A stretch of 20,084 nt of DNA, taken from assembly GCA_965120355.1 (NCBI GenBank), contig CBCPMX010000086.1, positions 1 to 20,084 of the forward strand, in the 5' to 3' direction. The notes beneath the pieces were generated by a model. The model had not been told where the DNA came from. It searched no databases and saw nothing but the letters and a program-made list of their open reading frames with translations. Source of the DNA: CBCPMX01 sp965120355 (lineage in GTDB: Bacteria; Bacillota; Clostridia; Oscillospirales; Oscillospiraceae). The position numbers were made by a program, and so were the translations under genes. Of this stretch, positions 12,911 through 20,084 are shown piece by piece (positions within the stretch are counted from its first letter, which is position 1; every line of letters begins with the position of its first letter).

Positions 12911-13282
12911 ATGAGCGAGAAAATTGATGCTCTGATTGAAGAAGTTGCTGGCCTGTCCGTTCTGGAGCTGTCCGAGCTGGTACATGCTCTGGAGGAGAAG
13001 TTCGGCGTTTCCGCTGCCGCTGCTGCTGTTGCTGCCCCCGCTGCCGGCGCTGCTCCTGCTGAGGAAGAGAAGACTGAGTTTGACGTCGAGCTGAAGAGCA
13101 TTGGCTCCAACAAGATTGCTGTCATCAAGGTTGTCCGTGAGATCACCGGCCTGGGCCTGAAGGAGGCCAAGGAGATGGTCGACAACGCTCCCAAGGTCAT
13201 CAAGGAAGCTGTCTCCAAGGACGATGCCGAGGCTATGGTTGCCAAGTTCAAGGAAGCTGGCGCCGAGGCCGAGATGAAGTAA
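12911..13282 (+). CDS. rplL: 50S ribosomal protein L7/L12
   Basis: Multi-copy stalk protein that recruits and activates translational GTPases. The 123-residue protein has the N-terminal dimerisation helices (about 1-33), an Ala-Pro-rich hinge (about 34-52) and the C-terminal factor-binding domain with FDVELKSIGSNKIAVIKVVR and GLGLKEAKEMVD. GGAGG lies 8 bases before the ATG. Codon use is strongly biased, as expected for a highly expressed gene. A strong hairpin ends the unit directly after the stop. rpoB, the usual next gene, is not present. Confidence 0.98.
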   Translation: MSEKIDALIEEVAGLSVLELSELVHALEEKFGVSAAAAAVAAPAAGAAPAEEEKTEFDVELKSIGSNKIAVIKVVREITGLGLKEAKEMVDNAPKVIKEAVSKDDAEAMVAKFKEAGAEAEMK

Positions 13283-13298
13283 GTTTTACACTTCATTC

Positions 13299-13340
13299 AA
13301 TACCGGAACCGCAAACGGTTCCGGTATTGTTGTTATTTGT
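13299..13340 (+). terminator. intrinsic terminator after rplL
   Basis: AATACCGGAACCG (13299-13311) pairs perfectly with CGGTTCCGGTATT (13316-13328) around a 4-nt loop, followed by a U-rich tail (GTTGTTATTTG). It lies 16 bases after the rplL stop and should separate rplJL from the genes downstream. Confidence 0.85.
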
Positions 13341-13405
13341 TGCAATTGTGGAACTTTTTTCGTTTGATACAGTCGAATACCTATCAAACAAGAAGGAGGT
13401 TCCCA

Positions 13406-13718
13406 ATGAAAAAGCGCATGTTTTTTGCCTTGTATCTTGCGCTTATACTGTGCGCAACCGCCTGGACTATCAAATTTCCTGCTCCACCCTCAAGCTACAA
13501 TTCAAGAGGTCTTCATTCTGACAGATGAACCGGAAGCGGAAGCCACTTACTGGCGGGAAGTTGGGCAAGCCATACAATCCGTGCTGAATGGCATGGGACA
13601 GTTTTTCAAACGGCTGTTGAACGTGCGTCTATGCGCAATTCCAGCGTTGTTATTGCCGGCAATCCTTCTGACCGCCGTGCTGCTGATCCGACAAAAGCGG
13701 CGTAAAAATCCCAAATGA
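13406..13718 (+). pseudogene. small exported membrane protein split by a +1 frameshift
   Basis: No family recognised. The frame from ATG 13406 (AAGGAGG 6 bases before) encodes a signal peptide-like start, MKKRMFFALYLALILCATAW, and stops after 40 codons at 13528. The +1 frame continues with a sensible protein: EVFILTDEPEAEATYW, an amphipathic stretch, then a hydrophobic helix (IPALLLPAILLTAVLLI) and a basic tail to 13718. The join fits at codon 28, CCC followed by U (13487-13490): a +1 slip there gives Pro-Gln-Ala-Thr and a 103-residue product. This is either a mutation or sequencing error (one extra C) or programmed frameshifting. The end overlaps the frame of the PAP2 gene, so the two are coupled. 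Confidence 0.55.
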
Positions 13719-13732
13719 CAGGAGCTTCGACC

Positions 13733-14254
13733 ATGGACCTACAGATCCTTTTGTTTATCCAGGACCACATCCGCACCGACTGGCTGACTCCCATAATGAA
13801 AGGGCTTTCCATTGCAGGCAATGCCGGAATTCTCTGGATCGTGCTGTCTGTGCTTTTGCTGATTCCCAAAAAAACTCGAAGAACCGGCGTTGCCATACTC
13901 ATAGCTATGGGCGCCTGTTACCTTCTAAATGATATGGTGATCAAAAATCTGGTACAGCGGGCACGGCCCTTCCTGGCCAGCGAGGCATTGCTGCCACTGG
14001 TCACCCGGCCCACTTCCTACTCCTTCCCTTCTGGCCACACCTGTTCCTCCTTTGCCGCTGCGTGTACCATTTGGCGCATGCATGGCAAAAAGTATGGAAT
14101 TCCAGCGGTTATTCTGGCCGCCCTGATCGGATTTAGCCGGATGTATGTGGGCGTGCATTACCCCACCGATGTGCTGTGTGGAATGCTGATCGGCATTTTT
14201 GGCAGCTGGGGCGTTTACGCCCTCTTGAAACGGACAAAATGGTATCGAACATAA
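13733..14254 (+). CDS. PAP2-family membrane phosphatase
   Basis: Integral membrane phosphatase, likely acting on undecaprenyl pyrophosphate or another lipid phosphate at the outer face of the membrane. The 173-residue protein has several hydrophobic helices and all three PAP2 motifs: K71-x6-R78-P79, PSGH (99-102) with the catalytic His, and S135-R136-x5-H142-x3-D146. Length and motifs resemble BcrC-type undecaprenyl diphosphatases. An in-frame ATG at 13715 overlaps the preceding frame, but AGGAG sits 8 bases before the ATG at 13733. It ends at a bidirectional terminator. The lipid substrate is an inference. Confidence 0.92.
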   Translation: MDLQILLFIQDHIRTDWLTPIMKGLSIAGNAGILWIVLSVLLLIPKKTRRTGVAILIAMGACYLLNDMVIKNLVQRARPFLASEALLPLVTRPTSYSFPSGHTCSSFAAACTIWRMHGKKYGIPAVILAALIGFSRMYVGVHYPTDVLCGMLIGIFGSWGVYALLKRTKWYRT

Positions 14255-14259
14255 GCCAT

Positions 14260-14295
14260 AAAAAGCGGGCTGCGAATTTCGCAGCCCGCTTTTTT
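14260..14295. terminator. bidirectional terminator between PAP2 and HAD genes
   Basis: GCGGGCTGCGA (14265-14275) pairs with TCGCAGCCCGC (14279-14289) around a 3-nt loop. Six T residues follow (14290-14295) and five A residues precede (14260-14264), so it can stop transcription on both strands. It lies between two converging genes, 5 bases past the PAP2 stop and 7 before the HAD stop. Confidence 0.92.
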
Positions 14296-14302
14296 CATGG
14301 TT

Positions 14303-14989
14303 TCATGCTAAAATCGTCAGGAGTTCCTCTATCCGCCGGATTTCATAGTCCACCTGTACGCCGCAGTCATTGACTGCACCCCCGGGGTTGTACCAGCAGG
14401 TGTCCACACCGGCATTGTTTCCGCCCAGAATATCCGACGTCAGGCTGTCTCCAATGGCAAGGGCCTCTGCCCGTTGAAAATTCGGAATGTGGGAAAAACA
14501 AAATTCATAAAACTGCTTTTGCGGCTTCCGCCACCCCACTTCTTCCGAAATAAAGACACCCTGCACCAACTCGCGCAGTCCCGTGTCCCGGAGCCGGGGA
14601 ACCTGTGTCTCGGTATGCCCGTTGGTCAGAAGATAAATTTCATATCGCCCCTGCAGTGCCTCCAGCGTCTGCCTTGCCCCGGGAACATAGGCATGCTCCT
14701 GCGACAAATACCCCTGGTAGATCTCCTGACAGACGCGGCTGTCCTGATCCAAACCCAGCACATCGCATAAGAATCGAAACCGATCATACTTTACCTGATT
14801 CCGGTCCAGCTCCCCACGCTCCAGACGCTTCCACAATACGTCGTTGATCGCGGAATAGAGCCGCACCACCTCTGTGGATGGCACAACGCCTATCTGATGC
14901 AGCGTCTGGGAAATGGCCGCACGTTCTGCAGCGGTAAAGTCCAGGATTGTATTATCCAAATCCAACAGCAGAGTTTTATATCGCTTCAC
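14303..14989 (-). CDS. HAD hydrolase, YjjG-type pyrimidine nucleotidase
   Basis: Predicted cytoplasmic phosphatase of the HAD superfamily that may clear non-canonical pyrimidine nucleotides. The 228-residue protein has motif I DLDNT with nucleophile D10 and acid/base D12, an alpha-helical C1-type cap (about 18-95), motif II LTNG (121-124), motif III Lys 155 in WRKPQ, and motif IV GDSLTSD (180-186). DLDNT with the long cap and GDSLTSD fits the YjjG/YfnB subfamily. The start is GTG at 14989 with AGGAGG 8 bases upstream, overlapping the ksgA stop by four bases, so it is translationally coupled to ksgA. Confidence 0.9.
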   Translation of the reverse strand: MKRYKTLLLDLDNTILDFTAAERAAISQTLHQIGVVPSTEVVRLYSAINDVLWKRLERGELDRNQVKYDRFRFLCDVLGLDQDSRVCQEIYQGYLSQEHAYVPGARQTLEALQGRYEIYLLTNGHTETQVPRLRDTGLRELVQGVFISEEVGWRKPQKQFYEFCFSHIPNFQRAEALAIGDSLTSDILGGNNAGVDTCWYNPGGAVNDCGVQVDYEIRRIEELLTILA

Positions 14990-15852
14990 AGCGTAATCCT
15001 CCTGTACAGTTCATTCGCTACGGCGGCAAATTGAGCAATATCCAGCGTCTCCCCCCGAACTGTCTCCGGCAAACCGCAGATCCGAAGAACCTCCTGCAGC
15101 TCTGCCTTGGAAAGGGCACTGCCGAAAACCGCCGACAGGCCGTTGACCAGCGTCTTGCGCCGCTGGGCGAAACTGGCCTTCACCACGCGGAAGAACAACG
15201 TCTCATCCAAAATCTCGCACACTGGCGTTGTTCGCACAGTCAGTCGAACCACGGCCGACGTCACCTTCGGCTGCGGCAAAAAACAGTTGGGCGGTACATC
15301 AAATAGAATCTCCGGTTCCGCATAGTACTGGCAGAATACAGAAAATGCACTGTAGTCCGCCGACCCGGCGGCGGCCTGGATGCGCAAAGCCACTTCCTTC
15401 TGTACCATCACTGTGACAGTTTCGAACTGGCGGCATTCCAACAGCGCCGCCAGCACCGGCGAAGTGATGTAGTACGGCAAATTGGCACAGGCCATGGGCC
15501 GCAGGTCGTGAAACCGCTCCCGCACCAGGGCGGCAAGGTCCAGTTTCAGCACATCGCCCCAAAGGATCTCGAGATTGTCCTTCCCTGCCATAGTTTCGGC
15601 CAGAATCGGTTTTAATTTGAGGTCTACCTCAACCGCCACAACTTTTCCCGCATGCGCGCAAAGCTGTTCTGTCAATGGTCCAATGCCAGGGCCGACCTCT
15701 AAAACGCCGCAACTACCGTCAATGCCGGCTTCCTCCACAATCATACGGGGTACCCAACTCTGAATCAAAAAATTCTGACCCTTGGCCTTGGAAAAATGAA
15801 AACCATGACGCGCAAGAAGCGCCTTGATCTCCTGAATGTCACATAAATTCAT
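14986..15852 (-). CDS. rsmA: 16S rRNA (adenine1518/1519-N6) dimethyltransferase
   Basis: Dimethylates two adjacent adenines in helix 45 of 16S rRNA, a late check in small-subunit assembly (also called KsgA). The 288-residue protein shows KAKGQNFL (22-29), the SAM-binding EVGPGIG (52-58), the acidic E75 of motif II, GD (99-100), and the catalytic NLPYY (124-128). The C-terminal domain contains FAQRRKTL. The frame extends 45 codons upstream, but that part crosses the promoter. The ATG at 15852 has GGGCGG 7 bases upstream and begins as expected for the family. It is co-transcribed with the HAD gene. Loss of this enzyme gives kasugamycin resistance in other bacteria. Confidence 0.95.
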   Translation of the reverse strand: MNLCDIQEIKALLARHGFHFSKAKGQNFLIQSWVPRMIVEEAGIDGSCGVLEVGPGIGPLTEQLCAHAGKVVAVEVDLKLKPILAETMAGKDNLEILWGDVLKLDLAALVRERFHDLRPMACANLPYYITSPVLAALLECRQFETVTVMVQKEVALRIQAAAGSADYSAFSVFCQYYAEPEILFDVPPNCFLPQPKVTSAVVRLTVRTTPVCEILDETLFFRVVKASFAQRRKTLVNGLSAVFGSALSKAELQEVLRICGLPETVRGETLDIAQFAAVANELYRRITL

Positions 15853-15874
15853 ACACATTCCGCCCTTCTCCGCT

Positions 15875-15903
15875 ATTGTACCAGAGAACCGGCATTTTTG
15901 CAA
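15875..15903 (-). promoter_or_regulatory. promoter of rsmA-HAD unit
   Basis: On the minus strand TTGCAA (15903-15898), a 17-base spacer and TACAAT (15880-15875), with TG one base before the -10. The start codon of rsmA is about 22 bases further on. Confidence 0.72.
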
Positions 15904-16134
15904 TGCGGCCAGGCCGTCTCCGATCATACATTTCAGATCATGCATTTCCGCAGATGGCACCGATTCCTGGGATAGCATGGCTCCCAACTCTGACCGACCC
16001 CTGCGCCACAGTTTATTGCGCCAACGCAGCCGTGGACGGCAATTGCCGGGAAGAACTGCGGTCGTATTTCCGCGGCAACCTCACTGCCGAAGCGGCGGCG
16101 AAGATTGCTATAGCCGGATGCGGCGCCGTTTCCA
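15904..16134. other. intergenic stretch with a coding-like plus-strand frame
   Basis: Between the rsmA promoter and the ABC-exporter terminator no gene could be confirmed. A plus-strand frame stays open from 15876 to 16223, and codons about 15990-16135 have mostly G or C at third positions, with a sensible peptide (for example VDGNCREELRSYFRGN). There is no ribosome binding site or start, and the frame then runs through the terminator hairpin. It may be the remnant of a lost gene. Confidence 0.35.
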
Positions 16135-16187
16135 TGAATAAAAACACAAACGCCGGCATGCGTTCCATCATGCTGGCGTTTGTGTTT
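16135..16187 (-). terminator. intrinsic terminator of the ABC exporter operon
   Basis: On the minus strand AAACACAAACGCC (16187-16175) pairs with GGCGTTTGTGTTT (16154-16142), and GCATG/CATGC pairs inside, followed by UUUUUAUU. It lies about 40 bases after the stop of the second exporter gene. Confidence 0.85.
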
Positions 16188-16227
16188 CCTGGCTCAGTCT
16201 TTCTGCCTCGGCAGAAACTCTGAAACC

Positions 16228-17982
16228 TTATTCAAACTGTGCGTAATACAAATCCGCATATGCGCCGCCCTTGGTCATCAGCTCTTTGTGGGTTCCCTGC
16301 TCCACGACATCGCCATCCCGAAGCACCAGAATGGTGTCAGCATTGCTGATGGTGCTGAGCCGGTGGGCAATCACAAAGCAGGTGCGGCCTTCCATGAGCG
16401 CATACATGGCATCCTGAATCTGCAGCTCAGTCTGGGTATCCACATTGGAGGTGGCTTCATCCAGAATCAGAATTTTGGACCGGGACAGCATCGCACGGGC
16501 AATGGTCAAAAGCTGCTTCTGTCCCTTAGAAATGTTGACGCCGTCATCGGAGAGTACCGTATCGTAACCATCCGGCAGCCCCATGATATAATCGTGAATA
16601 TGGGCCAGCTTTGCCACCTCGACAACCTCTTCCAGGCTGGCGTCAGCGCGTCCATAGGCGATGTTTTCCCGGATCGTGCCGCTAAACAGCCAGGTATCCT
16701 GCAAGACCATCGTATAAGCCAGGCGCAGGCTCTTTCGCGTCACTTTTGTAATATCCTTTCCATCAATGGAGATCGTTCCGCTGTCGGGATCGTAGAACCG
16801 CATCAGCAAATTGATAATGGTTGTCTTGCCTGCGCCGGTGGGGCCGACAATGGCAACCAGCTGCCCCGGCTTCACATGGAGGTTCAGATCGTGAATAATG
16901 GTCCGATCAGGCCGATATCCAAACTTCACATGACAGATATCCACCTGGCCGGCCACGTCCTCCAGCACCTGTGCGTCCGGTGCATCCAGCGGCTCCGGTA
17001 TCTCGTCAATGAGGCTCAGCACACGCTCCGCGGCAGCCACTGCCGATTGCAGCTCTGAGATGATATTGGCCATCTCATTGATGGGGCCGGAGAACTTCCG
17101 GCTGTATAGTATAAAGGAAGACACCTTGCCCAGCGTAATGAAATTAAACAGATATAAAATCGCGCCGCCGGTGCTGATTAAGCTCATGGACAGGTTGTTG
17201 ATAAAGTTGACGCTGGGTCCAATCATGGAGCCATAGTAATCGGCATTGTAATAGGCGTCTACTGCTTCCACATTCCGCTTGTCAAAACGCTCAATCATCA
17301 CATCTTCCCGAGCATACGCCTTGATAGTCTTCTGCCCGGAAATGATCTCCTCCACATAGCCGTTCAGAACGCCCAGAGATCTGGAACGTTTCTTAAACAA
17401 CGGCTGAATTTGTGTCGCTTTCTTTTTCGTGAAAATCACCGTAATTGGCACCGTAATCAGGAAGATCGCCAGCAGAGACGGTGATAAATACAGCATACTG
17501 ATGAAAGAACCGATCACCGTAATCACGGTGGTACACACCTGAATGACGTCGCTGGACAGGGACGAATTGATGGTGTCGATGTCGTAGTTGACACGGCTGA
17601 TCACATCGCCCACCTGGCAGCCGTCAAAAAAGCTCACCGGAAGATCTAACAGCTTGTTAAACACATCTTCCCGCATTTGATAGACGACCTTCTGGCTCAG
17701 ATGAATCATCAGGATAGACAGGATGTACGACAGCACAGCTGCCACAATATAGCAGACCAGCATCATCCCGCAGTAGAAGAAAACCTCGTCAAAGTGTACC
17801 GCGCCTTCGCCAAATTCCAGCGCATCAATGGCATAACCAGACAACATGGGCCCCACCAGGGACAGCAGGTTGCTGCCAAGGGTCAGCGCTGCCGCCAGGA
17901 ACAGCAGACATTTGAAGCGCAGCAGATATTGCAGCAGACGCTTGAGCGTTTTCACTACTCCCTGTTTGTTCCGTGTTTTCAT
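16228..17982 (-). CDS. heterodimeric ABC exporter, subunit with canonical catalytic residues
   Basis: Half-transporter, 584 residues: six transmembrane helices (about 20-310) fused to an ATP-binding domain (about 345-584). Walker A GPTGAGKTT (380-388), Q-loop Q428, Walker B Asp 508 with catalytic Glu 509 in LILDEATS, and H-loop His 540 are all canonical. Its signature reads ISKGQ (484-488) instead of LSGGQ. In heterodimeric exporters such as TM287/288 or BmrCD this pattern marks the partner whose altered signature completes the degenerate site. It overlaps the first subunit gene by ATGA (17979-17982), with GGAGG upstream, so both are made in equal amounts. Likely role: export of drugs, lipids or peptides; the substrate is not shown. 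Confidence 0.93.
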   Translation of the reverse strand: MKTRNKQGVVKTLKRLLQYLLRFKCLLFLAAALTLGSNLLSLVGPMLSGYAIDALEFGEGAVHFDEVFFYCGMMLVCYIVAAVLSYILSILMIHLSQKVVYQMREDVFNKLLDLPVSFFDGCQVGDVISRVNYDIDTINSSLSSDVIQVCTTVITVIGSFISMLYLSPSLLAIFLITVPITVIFTKKKATQIQPLFKKRSRSLGVLNGYVEEIISGQKTIKAYAREDVMIERFDKRNVEAVDAYYNADYYGSMIGPSVNFINNLSMSLISTGGAILYLFNFITLGKVSSFILYSRKFSGPINEMANIISELQSAVAAAERVLSLIDEIPEPLDAPDAQVLEDVAGQVDICHVKFGYRPDRTIIHDLNLHVKPGQLVAIVGPTGAGKTTIINLLMRFYDPDSGTISIDGKDITKVTRKSLRLAYTMVLQDTWLFSGTIRENIAYGRADASLEEVVEVAKLAHIHDYIMGLPDGYDTVLSDDGVNISKGQKQLLTIARAMLSRSKILILDEATSNVDTQTELQIQDAMYALMEGRTCFVIAHRLSTISNADTILVLRDGDVVEQGTHKELMTKGGAYADLYYAQFE

Positions 17983-19691
17983 TCCCGCACCTCCCCCATC
18001 TGTGAACGAGAAATGGACGCATAGCTCTCACAGTTCTCCAGCAGCTCTTCATGCGTGCCATAGCCCAGCATCCGGCCCTTATCCAACACCAGAATGTGGT
18101 CTGCACCTGCAATTGAGGAGACTCGCTGGGCCACCACAATGCTGGTAACGCCCGCATAGTCCCGGCCGATGGCCTGCCGCAGCTTCGCGTCGGTTTTATA
18201 ATCCAAAGCACTGGAGGAGTCGTCCAGAATCAGCACATCCGGCCGGGCTGCCAGAGCCCGGGCAATCAGCATCCGCTGTTTCTGTCCGCCGGAGAAGTTG
18301 GCGCCCTTGGCAGCCAACTGCGCGTTCATCCCATCCTGGTTGGCAGCGACAAATTCCGCCGCCTGGGCATCCTGAACCGCCAACTCGATCTGCGCGTCAT
18401 CCAGACCGCGTCCGAAGTCGATGTTCTCCCGGATGGTGTCGGCCATGAGAAAATCATTTTGAAATACCACGCCAAAACGGGTGTGCAGGATCTCTTTGGG
18501 TATGGAGCGGATATCCACGCCGTCCAGATAAATCTGCCCCTCATCCGGGTCATAGAACCGCAGCAGCAAATTCACCAACGTGGACTTTCCGCAGCCGGTC
18601 TGCCCAATAATCCCCAGGACCTCTCCTTGTTTCAGCGCAAAGGAAATATCCTTAATGCCGTTATCTCCGCCATCATAAGAAAACGAGACATGGCGGAATT
18701 CGATACGCGCTTCCGTCTGGGAACCAGGCAGCTCCAGAATCTCCAGTTCCGGTTCACACACCAGGACCTCTTCAATGCGGTTTGCCGAGGCCACTCCTTT
18801 GGAATAGGCGGTAAACATGCGGTTGACCATGAGCATGGCGTTGAGAATGATCGTGAAATAAGAAGTGAACGCAATGATCGTTCCGGCCTTGGTCAGGCCG
18901 TTGTTGACCCGGAAGGCGCCTAACAGAATTACCAGGGTCATGCCCACATTGAGGAACAGGCTGACTGTGGGGTTGGTCAGGGACATGACATAACCCGCCC
19001 GCTTCTCCGCCTTGACGACAGAAGCATTGACCTGGGAGAGACGGTCTTTTTCATATTCTGTCTTGGACAGGGCCTTAATGACACGGATACCTGTGAAATT
19101 CTCCCGCACAATACGAACCAAATTGTCCACAGCCCGCTGCTGTGCCGTATAAAGCGGGATGCCTTTCTTGGACACAAACACCAGCACTGCGCCAATGATC
19201 GGCAGCATGGCAATCATGATCATGGCCAGCACCGGCTCCAACGTCACCGTCACCAGCACACCGCCAATGAGCAGAATCGGCGCACGCACGCCGAGCCGCT
19301 GCATCATGCCCACCATCTGATGGACATTATAGGTATCCGAAGTGAGTCGGGACACCAGAGACGGAATCGTAAATCGGTCCACCTGACTGCTGGACAGATA
19401 CGAAATACTGGTAAACAGGTCATGCCGAATCCGTTCCGTGGCGTTCCGGGCCACCAGGGAAGCCATGCGGTTGGCCACAATGTTGGTGACCACCGCAACG
19501 ATGGAGCACACAATCATCATAATTCCCCAAAACAGAATCAGCTTCAAATCCTTCAGCGGCACGACCTCATCAATCAGCTTTGCCAAAATCCATGGCAAAC
19601 ACAGATCCATGATGGTGCCCACAAATTTGATCACCAGGCCGACAGTAACACGTCCAAGCCAAGGCTTCAGATACCGGTATATCATTCCCAA
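17979..19691 (-). CDS. heterodimeric ABC exporter, subunit with degenerate ATP site
   Basis: Half-transporter of 570 residues with an N-terminal membrane domain (about 15-310) and a C-terminal nucleotide-binding domain. Walker A GQTGCGKST (363-371) and Q411 are normal, and the signature FSGGQ (466-470) is near canonical. The catalytic Glu after Walker B Asp 490 is replaced by Asp 491 (LILDDSSS), and the switch His is replaced by Gln 522 (VAQRVS). This subunit therefore forms the degenerate ATP site, and its signature serves the active site of the partner. The start is TTG at 19691 with AAGGG 8 bases upstream. The ATG two codons later has poorer spacing. It is the first gene of the two-gene operon, with a promoter at 19735-19764. 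Confidence 0.93.
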   Translation of the reverse strand: MGMIYRYLKPWLGRVTVGLVIKFVGTIMDLCLPWILAKLIDEVVPLKDLKLILFWGIMMIVCSIVAVVTNIVANRMASLVARNATERIRHDLFTSISYLSSSQVDRFTIPSLVSRLTSDTYNVHQMVGMMQRLGVRAPILLIGGVLVTVTLEPVLAMIMIAMLPIIGAVLVFVSKKGIPLYTAQQRAVDNLVRIVRENFTGIRVIKALSKTEYEKDRLSQVNASVVKAEKRAGYVMSLTNPTVSLFLNVGMTLVILLGAFRVNNGLTKAGTIIAFTSYFTIILNAMLMVNRMFTAYSKGVASANRIEEVLVCEPELEILELPGSQTEARIEFRHVSFSYDGGDNGIKDISFALKQGEVLGIIGQTGCGKSTLVNLLLRFYDPDEGQIYLDGVDIRSIPKEILHTRFGVVFQNDFLMADTIRENIDFGRGLDDAQIELAVQDAQAAEFVAANQDGMNAQLAAKGANFSGGQKQRMLIARALAARPDVLILDDSSSALDYKTDAKLRQAIGRDYAGVTSIVVAQRVSSIAGADHILVLDKGRMLGYGTHEELLENCESYASISRSQMGEVRE

Positions 19692-19734
19692 CGGTATCGC
19701 CCTTCTTTCTTTATTTACTTTGTTTTAGAACATT

Positions 19735-19764
19735 ATTATAGCATATCAGATGCTTTGTTTGCAA
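19735..19764 (-). promoter_or_regulatory. promoter of the ABC exporter operon
   Basis: On the minus strand TTGCAA (19764-19759), an 18-base spacer and a perfect TATAAT (19740-19735), with TG one base before the -10. The leader to the TTG start is about 37 nt and AT-rich. Confidence 0.75.
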
Positions 19765-19929
19765 CTGAACTGCGGATGTTTTTTCAAGGTACCTTTTCAT
19801 TTCCAAAATTAGAAACGTGTTTTATAAATAGCAATTAAGCGGCATTCTCTTCACCAAACCGGGAGCTCCTGTAAACGGCTTGGTCTTATTCACAAAGGAA
19901 CAGATAGCCTTCTATATGGGATGTATGAT

Positions 19930-19972
19930 ACATGTCCGGCAAATCTGCCTGATTGGCAGTTGCCGGACATGT
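19930..19972. repeat. long inverted repeat (18 bp stem)
   Basis: ACATGTCCGGCAA (19930-19942) is the exact inverse complement of TTGCCGGACATGT (19960-19972). Inside, CTGCC (19945-19949) pairs with GGCAG (19955-19959) around a TGATT loop, with only two unpaired bases on the left. No T-run follows on either strand, so it is not a simple intrinsic terminator. Confidence 0.8.
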
Positions 19973-19993
19973 ACACTCTGTACACATTGTTTC

Positions 19994-20022
19994 TTGACAA
20001 TTCCGACATGGAGTGCTATCTT
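19994..20022 (+). promoter_or_regulatory. possible promoter leaving the window
   Basis: Consensus TTGACA (19994-19999), a 17-base spacer and TATCTT (20017-20022), four of six matches. It starts 22 bases after the inverted repeat and would serve a gene beyond the window end. Confidence 0.4.
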
Positions 20023-20084
20023 TTTGGCTCTATTGTACTAAGTGTGGGTAGTAAAACCTGAACAAAGCCTTGGTGGCAATGGAA

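Larger units (their letters stand above)
19765..20084. other. right-edge region without a confirmed gene
   Basis: The last 320 bases hold no gene with start and ribosome binding site. They contain AT-rich sequence to about 19830, a long inverted repeat (19930-19972) and a possible plus-strand promoter (19994-20022). A plus-strand frame without a start is open from about 19827 to 20040. It crosses the inverted repeat and gives a cysteine-rich, unlikely peptide. Confidence 0.5.

Noticed and set aside
16180..17058. 292-codon plus-strand frame opposite the ABC exporter
   Set aside because: It runs antisense to conserved ATPase motifs and begins inside the operon terminator region without a ribosome binding site.
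1..20084. CRISPR arrays, prophage, toxin-antitoxin or defence systems, tRNA genes
   Set aside because: No regularly spaced direct repeats, no integrase, transposase, Cas or defence domain, and no tRNA cloverleaf apart from the tRNA-like end of tmRNA was found by eye.

Overview
The window reads as a chromosomal segment of a fairly GC-rich member of the Firmicutes, most likely a gut clostridium of the Oscillospiraceae type. The basis is strong AGGAGG-type ribosome binding sites, sigma-A promoters with extended -10 elements, the nusG-L11-L1-L10-L7/L12 cluster with a Firmicutes-style L10 leader, SLH surface domains and the tmRNA tag AENDNYGLAA. The taxon is an inference. No database could be searched.

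Layout. Positions 1-1855 (minus strand) hold a 69-residue unknown protein, smpB, a cyclophilin and tmRNA (ssrA), closed by two intrinsic terminators. This places both components of trans-translation in one locus. Positions 1950-7775 (plus) form one tight, partly overlapping operon: surface 5'-nucleotidase, SLH-transglutaminase protein, DUF3783 protein, deoxyinosine DNA glycosylase, mutY and a PaaI-type thioesterase. Positions 7776-8059 are a gene-poor gap with a possible solitary insertion sequence end. Positions 8060-9067 (minus) carry a GNAT acetyltransferase, preceded by a possible leader peptide, and the YqgF/RuvX nuclease.

A divergent promoter pair at 9127-9191 separates ruvX from rpmG-secE-nusG-rplK-rplA (plus), whose leader contains an attenuator-like hairpin. 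rplK and rplA are each preceded by a similar L1-site-like motif. An AT-rich stretch with a frame-broken small gene (11759-12105) lies between rplA and the independently promoted L10 leader-rplJ-rplL unit. rplL ends in a terminator and is not followed by rpoB.

Next come a small membrane-protein gene split by a +1 frameshift at a CCC-U site and a PAP2 phosphatase (plus). A bidirectional terminator separates these from a YjjG-like HAD phosphatase and ksgA (minus). The last large block (16228-19691, minus) is a heterodimeric ABC exporter with one degenerate ATP site. The final ~390 bases hold its promoter, a long inverted repeat and a possible plus-strand promoter leaving the window.

Most of the window is core translation, RNA maturation and DNA repair. 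No complete mobile element, CRISPR array or defence system was found. The most unusual points are the possible frameshift at 13487, the interrupted ribosomal protein cluster without rpoBC, the leader structures, and the inverted repeat at the right edge.
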